This document shows, one piece after another, positions 1 to 10,249 of a stretch of DNA of 64,000 nucleotides. The notes beneath the pieces are model-generated. The model searched no databases. It had not been told where the DNA came from and saw only the letters and a program-made list of their open reading frames with translations. How positions within the stretch are numbered: position 1 is the first letter of the stretch; each line of letters begins with the position of its first letter. The translations under genes and the position numbers were made by a program. Source of the DNA: Arcuatula senhousia (taxonomy: Eukaryota > Mollusca > Bivalvia > Mytilida > Mytilidae); NCBI GenBank assembly GCA_963971305.1, contig OZ020306.1, forward strand, positions 72,203,022 through 72,267,021, written 5' to 3'.

Positions 1-126
1 TTTTCTACCAAAACATAGGTTGATCATCTTTGTAATAATTTGGTTCTCCAGTGTGTAATTCTGGGTTTTATTGTTATTTGCTCTTCATAATCATTTAGTG
101 TTTGGCAATTTCAATATTTTTGGTAG

Positions 127-173
127 AGTGCCTATGATGAGTCTTGAATAGACAAAACGCTCGTCAGGCGTAG
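127..173 (+). ncRNA. Degenerate hammerhead ribozyme copy
   Basis: The layout matches the other copies, but the core is damaged: CTATGATGA replaces the CTGATGA box and GACAAAAC replaces GACGAAAC. Self-cleavage is not expected. Confidence 0.6.
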
Positions 174-437
174 CAAGATTTATTGTCTGGAACGTTGTTG
201 TCATTTTTATTTCGAACACTCGTGACGGTTAGCACTGCTGGTGGAGTTTTAATTCCCCGAGGTCAGCCCACTCCGGCACCAACACTTTTGTGTTAAAGAA
301 CACAACAAAGCTTTAAATTATCCATTTAAATTTCAAAATTGTCAAAACCCTAAGGTTCTTCCTACCCAAGACATAGGTTGATCATCTTAATAATAATTTG
401 GTTCCCCAGTTTGGTATTTTTGGTTTAATTGTTCTTT

Positions 438-481
438 GCGCCTCTGATGAGTCTTGTATAGACGAAACGCGCGTCAGGCGT
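438..481 (+). ncRNA. Type I hammerhead ribozyme, core intact
   Basis: Stem I is GCGCCT/AGGCGT. The core CTGATGA is followed by a stem II hairpin GTCTTGTATAGAC, then GAAA and a very short stem III, ACG CG CGT, ending at the cleavage triplet GTC (cut predicted after 475). All conserved core bases are present. Family knowledge: animal hammerheads with a minimal stem III occur in tandem retrozymes and Penelope-like elements. Confidence 0.82.
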
Positions 482-784
482 AGCAAAATTTTGCTATAAA
501 TTTTTATTTCGAACACCCATGAAGGTTCGCACTGCTGGTAGAGTTTTAATTCCCTGAGGTTAGCCCGCTCCGGCACCAACACTTTTGTGTTGGAGAACAC
601 ATCAAAGCTTTAAATTATCCGTTTAAATTTCAAAATTGTCTAAACCTTAAGGATCTCCCTACCAAAGACATAGGTTTGTCATCTTAGTAATAATTTGGTT
701 CCCCAGTTTGGTATTTTTGGTTTTATTCTTCTTTGCTCTTCATAATCATATAGTGTTTAGCATTTTCAATATTTTTGGTAGAGA

Positions 785-826
785 GCCTCTGATGGTTCTT
801 GTATAGACGAAACGCGCGTCAGGCGT
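785..826 (+). ncRNA. Degenerate hammerhead ribozyme copy
   Basis: The CTGATGA box has lost a base at its stem II junction (CTGATGGTTC). The GAAA box and GTC triplet remain. Probably inactive. Confidence 0.6.
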
Positions 827-1290
827 AGCAAAATTTATTGTCTGGAACTTTGTTGTCATTTCTATTTGATTTAATTTACTACAACTCTTGCATTGTGTTT
901 AAACTTATGCCACTTTCGATCAATTTCGACATTAAAATACAATTCAACATTTTTAGAGGTCTTTTAAACTATAAGACGTTGCCTTTAATGTCTGGAACTT
1001 TGTTGTCGTTTGTATTTCGAACACACGTGAAGGTTAGCACTGCTGTTGGAGTTTAAATTGCCCGAAGTTAGCCCGCTCCGGCACCAACACTTTTGAGTTG
1101 GAGAATACATCAAAGCTTTAAATTATCCGTCTAAATTTCAAAATTGTCTAAACCCTAAGGTTTTTCCTACCCCAGACATAGGTTGAATATCTTAGTAAAA
1201 ATTTGGTTCCCCAGTTTGGTATTTTTGGTTATACTGTTCTATGCTCTTCATATTCATGCAATGTTTGGCATTTTCAATATTTTTGGTAGA

Positions 1291-1335
1291 GCGCCTCTGA
1301 TGAGTCTTGAATAGACGAAACGCGCGTCAGGCGTA
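1291..1335 (+). ncRNA. Type I hammerhead ribozyme, core intact
   Basis: The strand has GCGCCT, CTGATGA, hairpin GTCTTGAATAGAC, GAAA, minimal stem III and GTC, then AGGCGT closing stem I. It lies about 100 bp upstream of a decayed Penelope-like reverse transcriptase. Confidence 0.82.
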
Positions 1336-1417
1336 GCAAAATTTATTGTCTGGAACTTTGTTGTCATTTGTATTTCGTTTCTTGTCGGTTTGCTCCTTAA
1401 TAGTTGAATGTATCTAT

Positions 1418-1790
1418 ATTGATTTACGTATTGACAACTTCATTGTCACTTTTAAAGTAGAGATTTTTCAACAACAAATTAGCATTTCAATTGGCACAAA
1501 ATATGCTCCTCTCCTCGCCAATTGTTTTATATTCTTACGAGGCAGAATTTCTTTAGAAACTCGTAAAGAACACGAAGATGAAAGAGGCAAGATCCTTAGA
1601 TTTCACCACTTTTAGATATTTTAATGGCGTCCTCTCTGTCGTCAACGTTTCGTAAGCTAGATGGGTTCCTTCAATATATCCTCCAGAGCTGGAGATTAAA
1701 GAAACCACCTTAACCACTTGCTTCACGTCATTCTTGGATGTACATTTTCGAATTTGACCCAGGCGATCATCTCAGTACAAAGATAAAAGA
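1418..1790 (+). pseudogene. Penelope-like element reverse transcriptase, decayed fragment
   Basis: Translated across frames, the stretch has residues like LRIDNF, then FQQQISISIGTKYAPLLAN, then YEAEFL with a stop after it, KEARSLDFTTFRYFNGVLS, and IYPPELEIKETT followed by SFLDVHF. Established pattern: Penelope-like reverse transcriptases in molluscs show an MGTNCAPLLADLF block followed by a FRYIDDVLS block. Here the catalytic DD is lost (FNG) and there are stops and frameshifts, so it is dead. It lies between hammerheads at 1291 and 2663, the arrangement expected of Penelope-like elements whose terminal repeats carry hammerheads. Confidence 0.72.
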
Positions 1791-2545
1791 GACGTTTGTA
1801 ACCTATTTTAACTGGAAAGTAAAATACCTACTTCACCTGCAATCGGTGTCTATATATCACAACTTATTCGATATTCTTGGGCTTACACACATTTTACATA
1901 TTTTATTTTATCTCCGCGACTGATATTACTACCAAGCTATAAGACAATACGTCTTTTACGATCCCTTAAGAATATTCCTTTGTTACCAGCCACTGGGAAA
2001 ATTCAAAATATGTGACGACGAAGGGGTTAGTGATTGTTTTGATTAATTTTCGGCTACTTGTGTACTGAAATGACCGTCTCAATATTCTTATTATGTCTTT
2101 ACAACCCTGTTGTGTTTTGTGTAAATATCGGACCACAGATCGTACTGAAAGGGTAGGTTGGCGCCCCATAAAACTTGGTTTAACCCATCAGTTCTGTTTA
2201 AACGTCTGTGTCAAGTCAGGACCATTGTAACGTTCAATTTTTCCGTTATGCCTTCATTGCTATATCTTTTTTATCGATATTTGAAATAGATTCTCCAAAT
2301 TCGACAATATTGTTATAACCTTTACTAATATCATATCTTACCTTGAATATGAGTCGGTATTGTACTTTGATTGAGTTTTTTCAACTCCTTGATGTCTGCA
2401 AAAAATAAGTATTCCTTTTTATCAAATAGTAACCGTATTATTTTTACATTTCAAACTGTTTTCTCAAATCATCAGTAAATACAAATGGCCAATCTTCACA
2501 AAAAATGGCTAATTTGCATTGAAAGGTGATCTTTTAGCCAAAAAA
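1791..2545. other. Low-information stretch after the Penelope-like fragment
   Basis: Probably further decayed Penelope-like sequence. No block could be aligned with confidence, and no intact reading frame, RNA or inverted repeat was seen. Confidence 0.3.
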
Positions 2546-2662
2546 GTAAATTGACCCTCATCTTAGTAATAATTTGGTTCCTTAGTTTTTGTATTTTTGG
2601 TTTTACTATTTTATGCTCTTCATAATCATAAAGTGTTTGGCATTTTCAATAATTTTGGTAGA

Positions 2663-2707
2663 GCGCCTCTGATGAGTCTTGAATAGACGAAACACGCGTC
2701 AGGCGTA
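2663..2707 (+). ncRNA. Type I hammerhead ribozyme, stem III mismatch
   Basis: The core boxes are intact, but stem III reads ACACGCGT, giving an A-C mismatch in the 3-bp stem. The predicted cut is after 2700, exactly 359 nt before that of the next copy. Confidence 0.78.
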
Positions 2708-3021
2708 GCAAAATTTATTGTCTGGAACTTTGTTGTCATTTGTATTTTGAACACACGTGAAGGTTAGCACTGCTGGTGGACTTTAAATTCCCCGAGGTTA
2801 GCCCGCTCCGGCACCAACACTTCTGTGTTGGAGAACACATCAAAGCTTTAAATTATCTGTTAAAATTTCAAAATTATCTAAACCCTAAGGTTCTTCCTAC
2901 CCCAGACATAGGTTGATCATCTTAGTAATAATTTGGTTCCTTAGTTTTGGTATTTTTGGTTTTACTATTTTATGCTCTTCATAATCATAAAGTGTTTGGC
3001 ATTTTCAATAATTTTGGTAGA

Positions 3022-3066
3022 GCGCCTCTGATGAGTCTTGAATAGACGAAACGCGCGTCAGGCGTA
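3022..3066 (+). ncRNA. Type I hammerhead ribozyme, core intact
   Basis: All core boxes and stems I-III are present. The predicted cut is after 3059. This is the last copy before the giant CACTA element begins at 3249. Confidence 0.83.
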
Positions 3067-3245
3067 GCAAAATTTATTGTCTGGAACTTTGTTGTCATTT
3101 GTATTTTGAACACACGTGAAGGTTAGCACTGCTGGTGGAGTTTAAATTCCCCGAGGTTAGCCCGCTCCGGCACCAACACTTCTGTGTTGGAGAACACATC
3201 AAAGCTTTAAATTATCTGTTAAAATTTCAAAATTATCTAAACCCT

Positions 3246-3248
3246 AAG
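3246..3248. repeat. Target site duplication AAG, left
   Basis: AAG lies directly before the CACTG terminus and is repeated after the CAGTG terminus at 62063-62065. The intact repeat at 2881-2900 reads CCCTAAGGTTCTTCC, so the two flanks join into one uninterrupted repeat when one AAG is dropped. Confidence 0.88.
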
Positions 3249-3262
3249 CACTGCATGAAATG
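3249..3262 (+). repeat. CACTA terminal inverted repeat, left
   Basis: CACTGCATGAAATG is a perfect 14-bp inverted match to 62049-62062. Beyond it the two ends share only short AT-rich subterminal motifs. Confidence 0.88.
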
Positions 3263-3720
3263 AGACATTTAAGACAATTTAGGTTTTGCATAAATTTGAT
3301 TAAATTTCATGTTTAAAATTTAGTACGAATTTATGCTCGTTTCTATGTAAAGTATAATCAAATTTATTTGGAATACTAAACCAAAGATTTATGCAAGTTT
3401 CGTAATGATTTAATCAATTTTAAACTTTTAGTTTATTTCCTCATTATATGTTGAATCTACTAAGAATTTAATCAAATTTATTTATCAACTGCTAGTTTTA
3501 TATTTTGAATATATGTTATGTTTAACGACTTAATATATTTTACATTTATTTAAATATATGTAAGCTTAAAGTTTAACGAAGTATTGCGTGTATTTATGGT
3601 TGCATAAATTTTAAGGATTTTCCGGATTTAATGGGATTTATGGTAATCCTATACACCCATATTTTATGACTTTATGTTATTATATACACGTGGTTATTGT
3701 CAATTGCAAATACAATATAC
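3263..3720. repeat. Left subterminal region of the CACTA element
   Basis: The stretch is AT-rich with recurring short motifs such as GATTAAATTTCATGTTTAAA (about 3299-3318), TTTAATCAATTTTAAAC and GAATTTAATCAAATTTAT. Several are inverted versions of motifs near the right end. In CACTA elements such repeats bind the element's DNA-binding protein; that role here is inference. No gene is seen. Confidence 0.55.
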
Positions 3721-5325
3721 GTATGCCTAGGCTTGGTATGTCAGTATTATGTGAGGTAATAAGTGTCCTCATTGTAGCTGGTGGGACATATGTCTAGGCT
3801 TGGAATGTCGGTATTATGGGAGGTAATAAGTGTCCTCATGGTAGCTGGTGAGACATATGTCTAGGCTTGGTATGTCAGTATTATGGGAGGTAATAAGTGT
3901 CCTAATTGTAGCTGGTGGGACATATGTCTAGGCTTGGTATGTCAGTATTATGGGAGGTAATAAGTGTCCTCATTGTAGCTGGTGGGACATATGTCTAGGC
4001 TTGGTATGTCAGTATTATGGGAGGTAATAAGTGTCCTAATTGTAGCTGGTGGGACATATGTCTAGGCTTGGTATGTCAGTATTATGGGAGGTAATAAGTG
4101 TCCTCATTGTAGCTGGTGGGTTATATGTCTAGGCTTGGTATGTCAATATTATGGGAGGTAATAAGTGTCCTCATTGTAGCTGGTGGGACATATGTCTAGG
4201 CTTGGTATGTCAGTAATATTGGAGGTAATAAGTGTCCTCATTGTAGCTGGTGGGACATATGTCTAGGCTTGGTATGTCGGTATTATGGGAGGTAATAAGT
4301 GTCCTCATTGTAGCTGGTGAGACATATGTCTAGGCTTGGTATGTCGGTATTATGGGAGGTAATAAGTGTCCTCATTGTAGCTGGTCGGATATATGTCTAG
4401 GCTTGGTATGTCAGTATTATTGGAGGTAATAAGTGTCCTCATTGTAGCTGGTGGGATATATGTCTAGGCTTGGTATGTCAGTATTATTGGAGGTAGTTTC
4501 CTCACTGCAGCTGGTGGGACATATGTCTAGGCTTGGTATGTCAGTATTATGTGAGGTAATAAGTGTCCTCATTGTAGCTGGTGGGACATATGTCTAGGCT
4601 TGGTATATCATTATTATAGGAGGTAATAAGTGTCCTCATTGTAGCTGGTGAGACATATGTCTAGGCTTGGTATGTCAGTATTATGGGAGGAAATAGTGTC
4701 CTCATTGTAGCTGGTGGGATATATGTTTAGGCTTGGGATGTCAGTATTATTGGAGGTAATAAGTGTCCTCATTGTAGCTGGTGGGACACATGTCTAGGCT
4801 TGGTTGTCAGTATTATAGGAGGTAATTAGTGTCCTCATTGTAGCTGGTGAGACATTTGTCTAGGCTTGGTATGTCAATATTTTACTAGAATGAGGAAATA
4901 AGGTGTCATTTTAGCTGGTGGAGATGTATGTTTAGGTCTGTTATGACAGTATTATAGAAAGTAAATATATGTCTTCATTTTAGGTGTGGAGATGTAGGTC
5001 TAGGCTTGGTATATCAGTATTACTGGTATTTGAGGTAAATATATGTTCTCAGGGTAGATGATGAGATGTGTGTCTAGGCTTTGTATGTGAGTATTATCGG
5101 AGGTACACAAAGTCTTGACATACATGTCTCCTCATTGTCTCCTCATTGTAGCAGGTGAGATGTATGCCCAGATTTGGTATGTCAGTATTATTATAGTATA
5201 TATGTGTCCACATTGTAGCTGGGAGATGTATGCCTAGGCTTGGTATGTCAGTATGATAGGAGGAATATATGTGATCTTATTGTGATATACTGTATATGTG
5301 TAGGCCTTGTGAGCCAGTATGGAGG
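3721..5325. repeat. 67-bp minisatellite array
   Basis: The unit contains GGAGGTAATAAGTGTCCTCA, TTGTAGCTGGTGGGACATAT and GTCTAGGCTTGGTATGTCAG, period about 67 bp. About 18 well-conserved copies run from 3721 to about 4880, followed by about six decayed copies to about 5325. Higher-order variants (GGGACATATG, GAGACATATG, GGATATATG) alternate. It lies within 500 bp of the CACTA left end. Short reading frames in it are by-products. Confidence 0.92.
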
Positions 5326-6157
5326 GATATGAATGTCCTCGCCCCTTATAATGAATTGTATCTGAATGAATGGTTGTTTTTTTTTCATTGCTATTTTGTT
5401 GACAATAACTGTTCAATTAAAGCCCGGCTTATCATAGCGTTTTACTCTTCTATGTCTATGTCCTGTATGTCACATTTGTCGTGAAAAAAAATTCATGACA
5501 GGTCCTCTACTTCCTGTTTATGGAATACAAGTACTTAAGTCTTTCTGCAAGGATTTATTGGGAAGCTGGTTGAAATAGCAACATAGTTCAGATTTACTAG
5601 ACGTTATTTTAGTTCGTATACTAACTTTATGATCCTAGGTTATCAACTTCCTGTTAACCGTATACTTTGGTTTTTACACATAGTAATGGTCATGCGAAAT
5701 TTTTGTAATTTTTGTAGCAGTTTTCACAGCAACCACATGTATCTGATATTTTGAAGATAGCTTTATTCTATCTTATCACCTTATGATGCATTTTAGTGTC
5801 ACACAAATTTCTGCCACAATTTTCTTTGTATTTGGGGTGTAGCTTCCTACTATAGTACATATATGGTGTGAAGCAATTTTTTGCCTGTAACCTATCAACT
5901 TCCTGTTAACCAAATGATTTTAGACACAGACGACATACGTCTTTCATGGAAGACCGCCATTCAAGTGTTTCTACTTCATCGGTTTCCTTAGGTTTTTACA
6001 CAAACATACATGCTTGCTAAACTTGTATAAAAATAACCATAGAATCCACCCATTAATGGTAATTTTGGTAAAAAACTGTTTTTACACAGGCAAAATTTTG
6101 AGATCTGGGATATCAGTCCACTAGTGACCATAAGCGCACAGATTCACATGTTCATTA
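5326..6157. other. Intergenic, no feature recognised
   Basis: AT-rich unique-looking sequence with weak internal similarity (ATCAACTTCCTGTTAACC occurs twice, near 5641 and 5887). No supported gene or inverted repeat. Confidence 0.3.
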
Positions 6158-6438
6158 GGGGCCGACCATTTAACTTGAAAGGGGCCTTGGTTTTTTCCTA
6201 AAAAAAATATTCTTAAATTGTTTTTGATGAAAAAAATAATTTGGCAGCTGAGCGTGAAAAAAAAATATTTTGAAGAAGGATTTCTGCTGTAAAAAATAAT
6301 TCTGATAATGAAAAAAAAAATTCTGTCGCGACGCCTTCGAAAAATTAATATTTTGTCCGCGCTCTGCGTGGAAAAAAATTTCCAATCAAAACAAAAAAAA
6401 CAAAGCCCCCGCCCCCCTGCAAGTTAAATGGTCCGTCC
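6158..6438. mobile_element. MITE, family with GGGGCCGACCATTTAACTTG ends
   Basis: The left end GGGGCCGACCATTTAACTTG is matched inverted at the right end (AAGTTAAATGGTCCGTCC). The middle is A/T-rich with repeated GAAAAAAAATATTTTG-like segments. A related copy in the opposite orientation lies at about 44090-44312. No coding capacity. Confidence 0.6.
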
Positions 6439-7244
6439 ATTATCTTTTCCTATTTGAAATTTTGACACAAAAAAGTTTAATGTTAAGGTTAATTCACAAC
6501 TACTAGTAATTTGGAAAAAGTCTACATTGATCTACAATAAAAAATAAGCTAAGTGGAGGTCTTTAAATTGTGTGACTGTATTATATAACCAGTGAGACAT
6601 GTTCATGATATAACTGATCAGAGGCAAAAATCAAAGCGCTAAAGCGTTTAAAGGCAAGCAAAATATATAAGAACTATAATATAATTATTCTCTGTTAAAA
6701 TATATTGTTCAAAATGTTTGCGAAATATTTATTTTGGTGAGCGAAGAAAGGATCGTCATGCAGATGCCCTCAAATCACAATTGCACACACAAGACAACGA
6801 TATCGATTGAAACACCCCTTCGATTAAAATGCACTCGTCCAAATGATGTGTATTGTATACTGAATTTATGAATGGAGAAGATAACCAATCATAACCAATC
6901 AAATAACAGAAATATTTATACTAACAAATCAAGCAATAGATGAATACATAATGTATATTCTATCGCCTTTAACTAAAAAGTTCCTCATGTAAGATGCAAA
7001 GGAATAAATAAAACTTGTGCCGGTCATATAAAATGCCAATAAAAATGGAGATTTATAAAAGTGTGTATCATGTTTAAAAATATTGAGAAGCAATATAGAA
7101 CATAAAGCATTTTATTCCAGACTGGATGCAGGAAGATCACTCCGTCTAGACTGAAAAAAAAACGCGAAAATCATCAACACTCTATAGACTCCATAAGGCT
7201 TCGCTGGTGCTTGCCTAAAAAACCCAAGAGTAAACACTAAAGTA
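6439..7244. other. Intergenic, no feature recognised
   Basis: AT-rich sequence with no supported gene. A short local duplication (ATAACCAATC twice near 6880) is the only structure seen. Confidence 0.3.
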
Positions 7245-7614
7245 TGTCTCGCCTGCCGGCACCATCAGAAACAATTATTCTTTCTTGCTTCCACTATATT
7301 TTGAGTTTACATGGATTTCAGTTTCTGAGATCAATAGATGTTTATAGAACTTAAACATTGCTAATACATGTATATGCAATAAAAATAATCAGAGTCACTC
7401 AAAAGGAAAATTAAGGTCAAGGTCAAAAGATGGGGATGCAACTGTACTAAGCTACTACTGGGGCATATGCATAACAAGTTTCATCAACCTAGGACCTATA
7501 GTTCTTGAGATATGGAGGTGCTCATAAAACTTTTCCAAAAGTTAACGCCGCCGTCGCCGCCGCCGCCGGCGGTAAAGTAAAACCTAAGCCCCGCTCTGCT
7601 CCGCAGGCGAGACA
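7245..7614. mobile_element. MITE with TGTCTCGCCTGC ends, copy A
   Basis: The left TGTCTCGCCTGC is inverted at the right as GCAGGCGAGACA. The interior has the block GGTCAAGGTCAAAAGATGGGG, then TCATCAACCTAGGACCTATA and a CGC/CCG trinucleotide run. A second copy is at 22990-23584 and a partial one at about 35030-35605. Confidence 0.7.
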
Positions 7615-9900
7615 AAAATGGAAGAATTTTAGATGACCGGTTATCGGCATCACATGATTCGTATAAATGGTATTCTTGCGACCCCGTTAACGTTGGCGAC
7701 CGAATGTACTGAATTTATACGCCTGTTTTCTACCTTTAAGTCTTAAAAACAGAAACAAACCCTATATTGCAGCACATCCATACTGTTTGTTATTTTGGAA
7801 GTAGCCATCCTCCAGGTATATCCGATGTGAGTAGAGGAAAAGTTTTTGATTAATAATTATATTGGTTTAATTTGTTCAAAGCCTTTCGAGTTCAGACTTA
7901 ACTATTTTGAAAATTTTATTATAAACATATAAAAGCGACTGGCATGAATTTCGTCTGCTATCTATATATAGTGATTAAATTCCGTATAGATTTAATCATA
8001 TCCGCTTCCGTCGATCGTTCCGGAGTCGTATAAAATATGAATATTTATTACTCATTGTAGCTGGTGGAATTTAGCATTAATCTAGATTCACCCTGCTGTC
8101 GATTGCATAACGATTCGTATGTTGCATAATAGGATGTAAAATAGTTCGTCATGAGGAATGATTGTAATGCCAGTTTGTGAATAAATTGGAGTCTGTGTGA
8201 AATTTTATCAATGATCAATTTAAAAACAAAATACCGAAAAGTCACCATCCGGTGCATTATCGCGCTATAATAGCTGTTACTGCAGTTAAATTTCTTATAT
8301 AACTGCGCGAACTATTTTTATCTCAGCAGCATAATATACACAAACAGATCGAACTTTTCAAGATATGTTAATTTTTTCATCGTTTTATCGTTTTGGCAAC
8401 TATCTTCTTATGTATTTATGAACCATGCAAACGTTTTGCGATCTTAATGATATAATTTCACGTGTAATTGTTTTAAAATTATCAATAAAGCATTGACTTC
8501 GTGATGTTATTTTATGAAAACAAAATGGCTGGATCGATTCGTTCTTCGTTTCATCTGCATGTACACAACCTGTTTGAGAGACATCAGAAATACTTTGACT
8601 TGAGGCTCAACGAGATAATTTAACCACTACAAATTTCAGTTGTCCGGAATACCCTACACTACATACCACGTTTGCAAAGGCGGACCTAGGACCGGTGTAC
8701 CGAGCGCCTACCCCCCCCCCCCCCCCCCCGTTTGACAAAAACTGTATGAAACAAAAGGTCGATCCCAGAAGGTTTTTTTCATAATTGCGCCCCCCCTTTG
8801 AAAATTTCTGGATCCACCACAGGTTTGGGGGGGGGGGGACTCCAAGTATTGTGTGCGGCCCAGAAGTTTTATACCCACCCTATTCATATATTGGTCTGCT
8901 TAAAAAAAGACAACCACTCATATATTTTAATGCATTTGAAATTACACAGAATATGCTTAAACTTTACATGTTTTATAGATTTTCTATTAAAATCAAAGTT
9001 TGAATGGTAAAAGTTATCAAATGCCTGTACAGTTAAGGTTACAAGGAGGCAAAATGTGGATGCTCAGTCACTCTTTTCCTATTGATATATCATGACATTT
9101 GTGAAAAGTATACCTTATCATATATACTACATTGAAATTTCCAACCTTTTAAAGTAGACCCTTTTTGGGCCGCACATATGTACCTACCTTTATAATTGAA
9201 GTTTAACCCCCCCCCCCCCGTGCTACAGACAGTTAAAATTTCCAAAACTTAACATTTGAGCAACGACTCGCTGAACGAGCATTGTTTTTAGTCCACATGA
9301 TAATCCGGTCTTTTTGGGATTTTTGTCATTTGGACTTTTTCAGATCCACAGAGTCGTAGGCAGCCAAACGACACGTCAAAAATTATAAAAGGCTTTCAAT
9401 ACCCTTTTGAGCTTAGCTGGGTGGTCTGTCCTATCAACATATTGTCAGTTTGCAATGCCAAAAAACAGTAGAAGGTGCACCTAATGATACTAAGCAATCG
9501 TATGCTTCGAAATTAACTGTAACCTGTTCTTCCGGACGTATGACCAACTTCAAAAGAATCATTCAATTCCCATATTGTTTTAAAACTAGAAAGTGCCATA
9601 AAAACATATTGGTACGGTTTGTTCAAATGCTTATAACAATGAATAAATCCCTTCAGCCTTATATTTCATTCTAGTATGGTAGGTAATACTATGATACTAA
9701 ATGCATTATGCATGTTTCAGGAGCCTAACTGTGACATATATGTAACTCGAGTACCGATGGATATGGTTTTAACCATATCCCTTCTTGTTATATTTGACCT
9801 CCGTACTGAATATACCTTTTCAATGTATTCTATCAGTTTCATATTGAACATAATATCTTCATGTGTCATTATTCATATGTGTACGTTATTTGAATTAAGT
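7615..9900. other. Intergenic with fragments of dispersed repeats
   Basis: No gene is supported. Notable items are a 17-bp match to the 67-bp minisatellite at 8051-8067, long C runs near 8711-8730 and 9208-9219, a G run near 8827, and a fragment at about 9470-9500 resembling the tandem unit of 12400-12970. Confidence 0.35.
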
Positions 9901-10210
9901 GATTGAAAGATTTTTGAAAGATGAAAATAAGCTATCAAGAAATAATTTTCGAACATCTTCATTTAATTGAGTCCAATTGACACTGTAATAAAAAAAATGC
10001 AATTCATCCTCTATACAATCATTTGAACATTGCAGACAGACTCTTTCACTGCGGGGGAGAATTTCTAATTGTCCAGTGTTCTTATTTAGTCTTCTTTCAT
10101 GCCTACCCAGTTCTATCCTGAGTAGATGATCACTGACACGATATTTTGTAAAAGTTTTCCGTTTGTCTTTATTATGAATATCTAAGTGGCTTTCATATTC
10201 AAAATTTGAT
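9900..10210 (-). pseudogene. LINE C-terminal zinc-knuckle region (3' part of split old LINE)
   Basis: On the minus strand the sequence encodes SDHLLRIELGRH, then LPRSERVCLQCSNDCIEDEL followed by HFF. This is the conserved C-terminal region of many LINE ORF2 proteins (R-x-C-x2-C spaced before IEDE-HF). It is the downstream part of the LINE whose reverse transcriptase lies at 21890-24330; a TTAA-type transposon splits them. The 3' limit is uncertain. Confidence 0.78.
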
Positions 10211-10229
10211 TTAACTCTTTACCGTTCCT

Positions 10230-10249
10230 ATGACCCGAATTCGGGTCAT
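10230..10249. repeat. Perfect 20-bp palindrome near the TTAA-element end
   Basis: ATGACCCGAATTCGGGTCAT is a perfect palindrome starting four bases inside the 16-bp left inverted repeat. It has no equivalent at the right end. Possible transposase-binding site; function unknown. Confidence 0.6.

Larger units (their letters stand above)
1..1375 (+). repeat. Older hammerhead (retrozyme-type) tandem repeat array
   Basis: Four diverged units of roughly 310-500 bp each carry the block from ACATAGGTTGATCATCTT to GGTAGAGCGCCTCTGATGAG, then a hammerhead core, then TGTCTGGAACTTTGTTGTC and the GC-richer GCCCGCTCCGGCACCAACAC segment. The third unit holds an extra ~130 bp (about 860-990) between two copies of the GTCTGGAACTTTGTTGTC block. 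The copies are more degraded than those at 2554-3248. No protein gene is supported. Confidence 0.8.
2554..3248 (+). mobile_element. Retrozyme-like tandem array, left part (359-bp unit)
   Basis: Two near-identical hammerhead units begin around CATCTTAGTAATAATTTGG and break off at AAACCCTAAG where the CACTA element starts. The array resumes at 62063. Joined, the array is about 914 bp, roughly 2.5 units. GTAAATTG precedes it (2546-2553) and also follows its right end (62285-62292), a possible 8-bp target duplication. Known: retrozymes are non-coding retroelements copied through circular RNAs cut out by hammerhead ribozymes. Which reverse transcriptase mobilises this one is unknown; a Penelope-like one is inferred. 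Confidence 0.75.

Noticed and set aside
3721..5325. CRISPR-like array
   Set aside because: Units are contiguous 67-bp repeats without unique spacers, in a eukaryotic context; it is a minisatellite.
6170..6385. Phe/Lys-rich 71-residue minus-strand frame
   Set aside because: It is low-complexity translation of an A-rich MITE interior.
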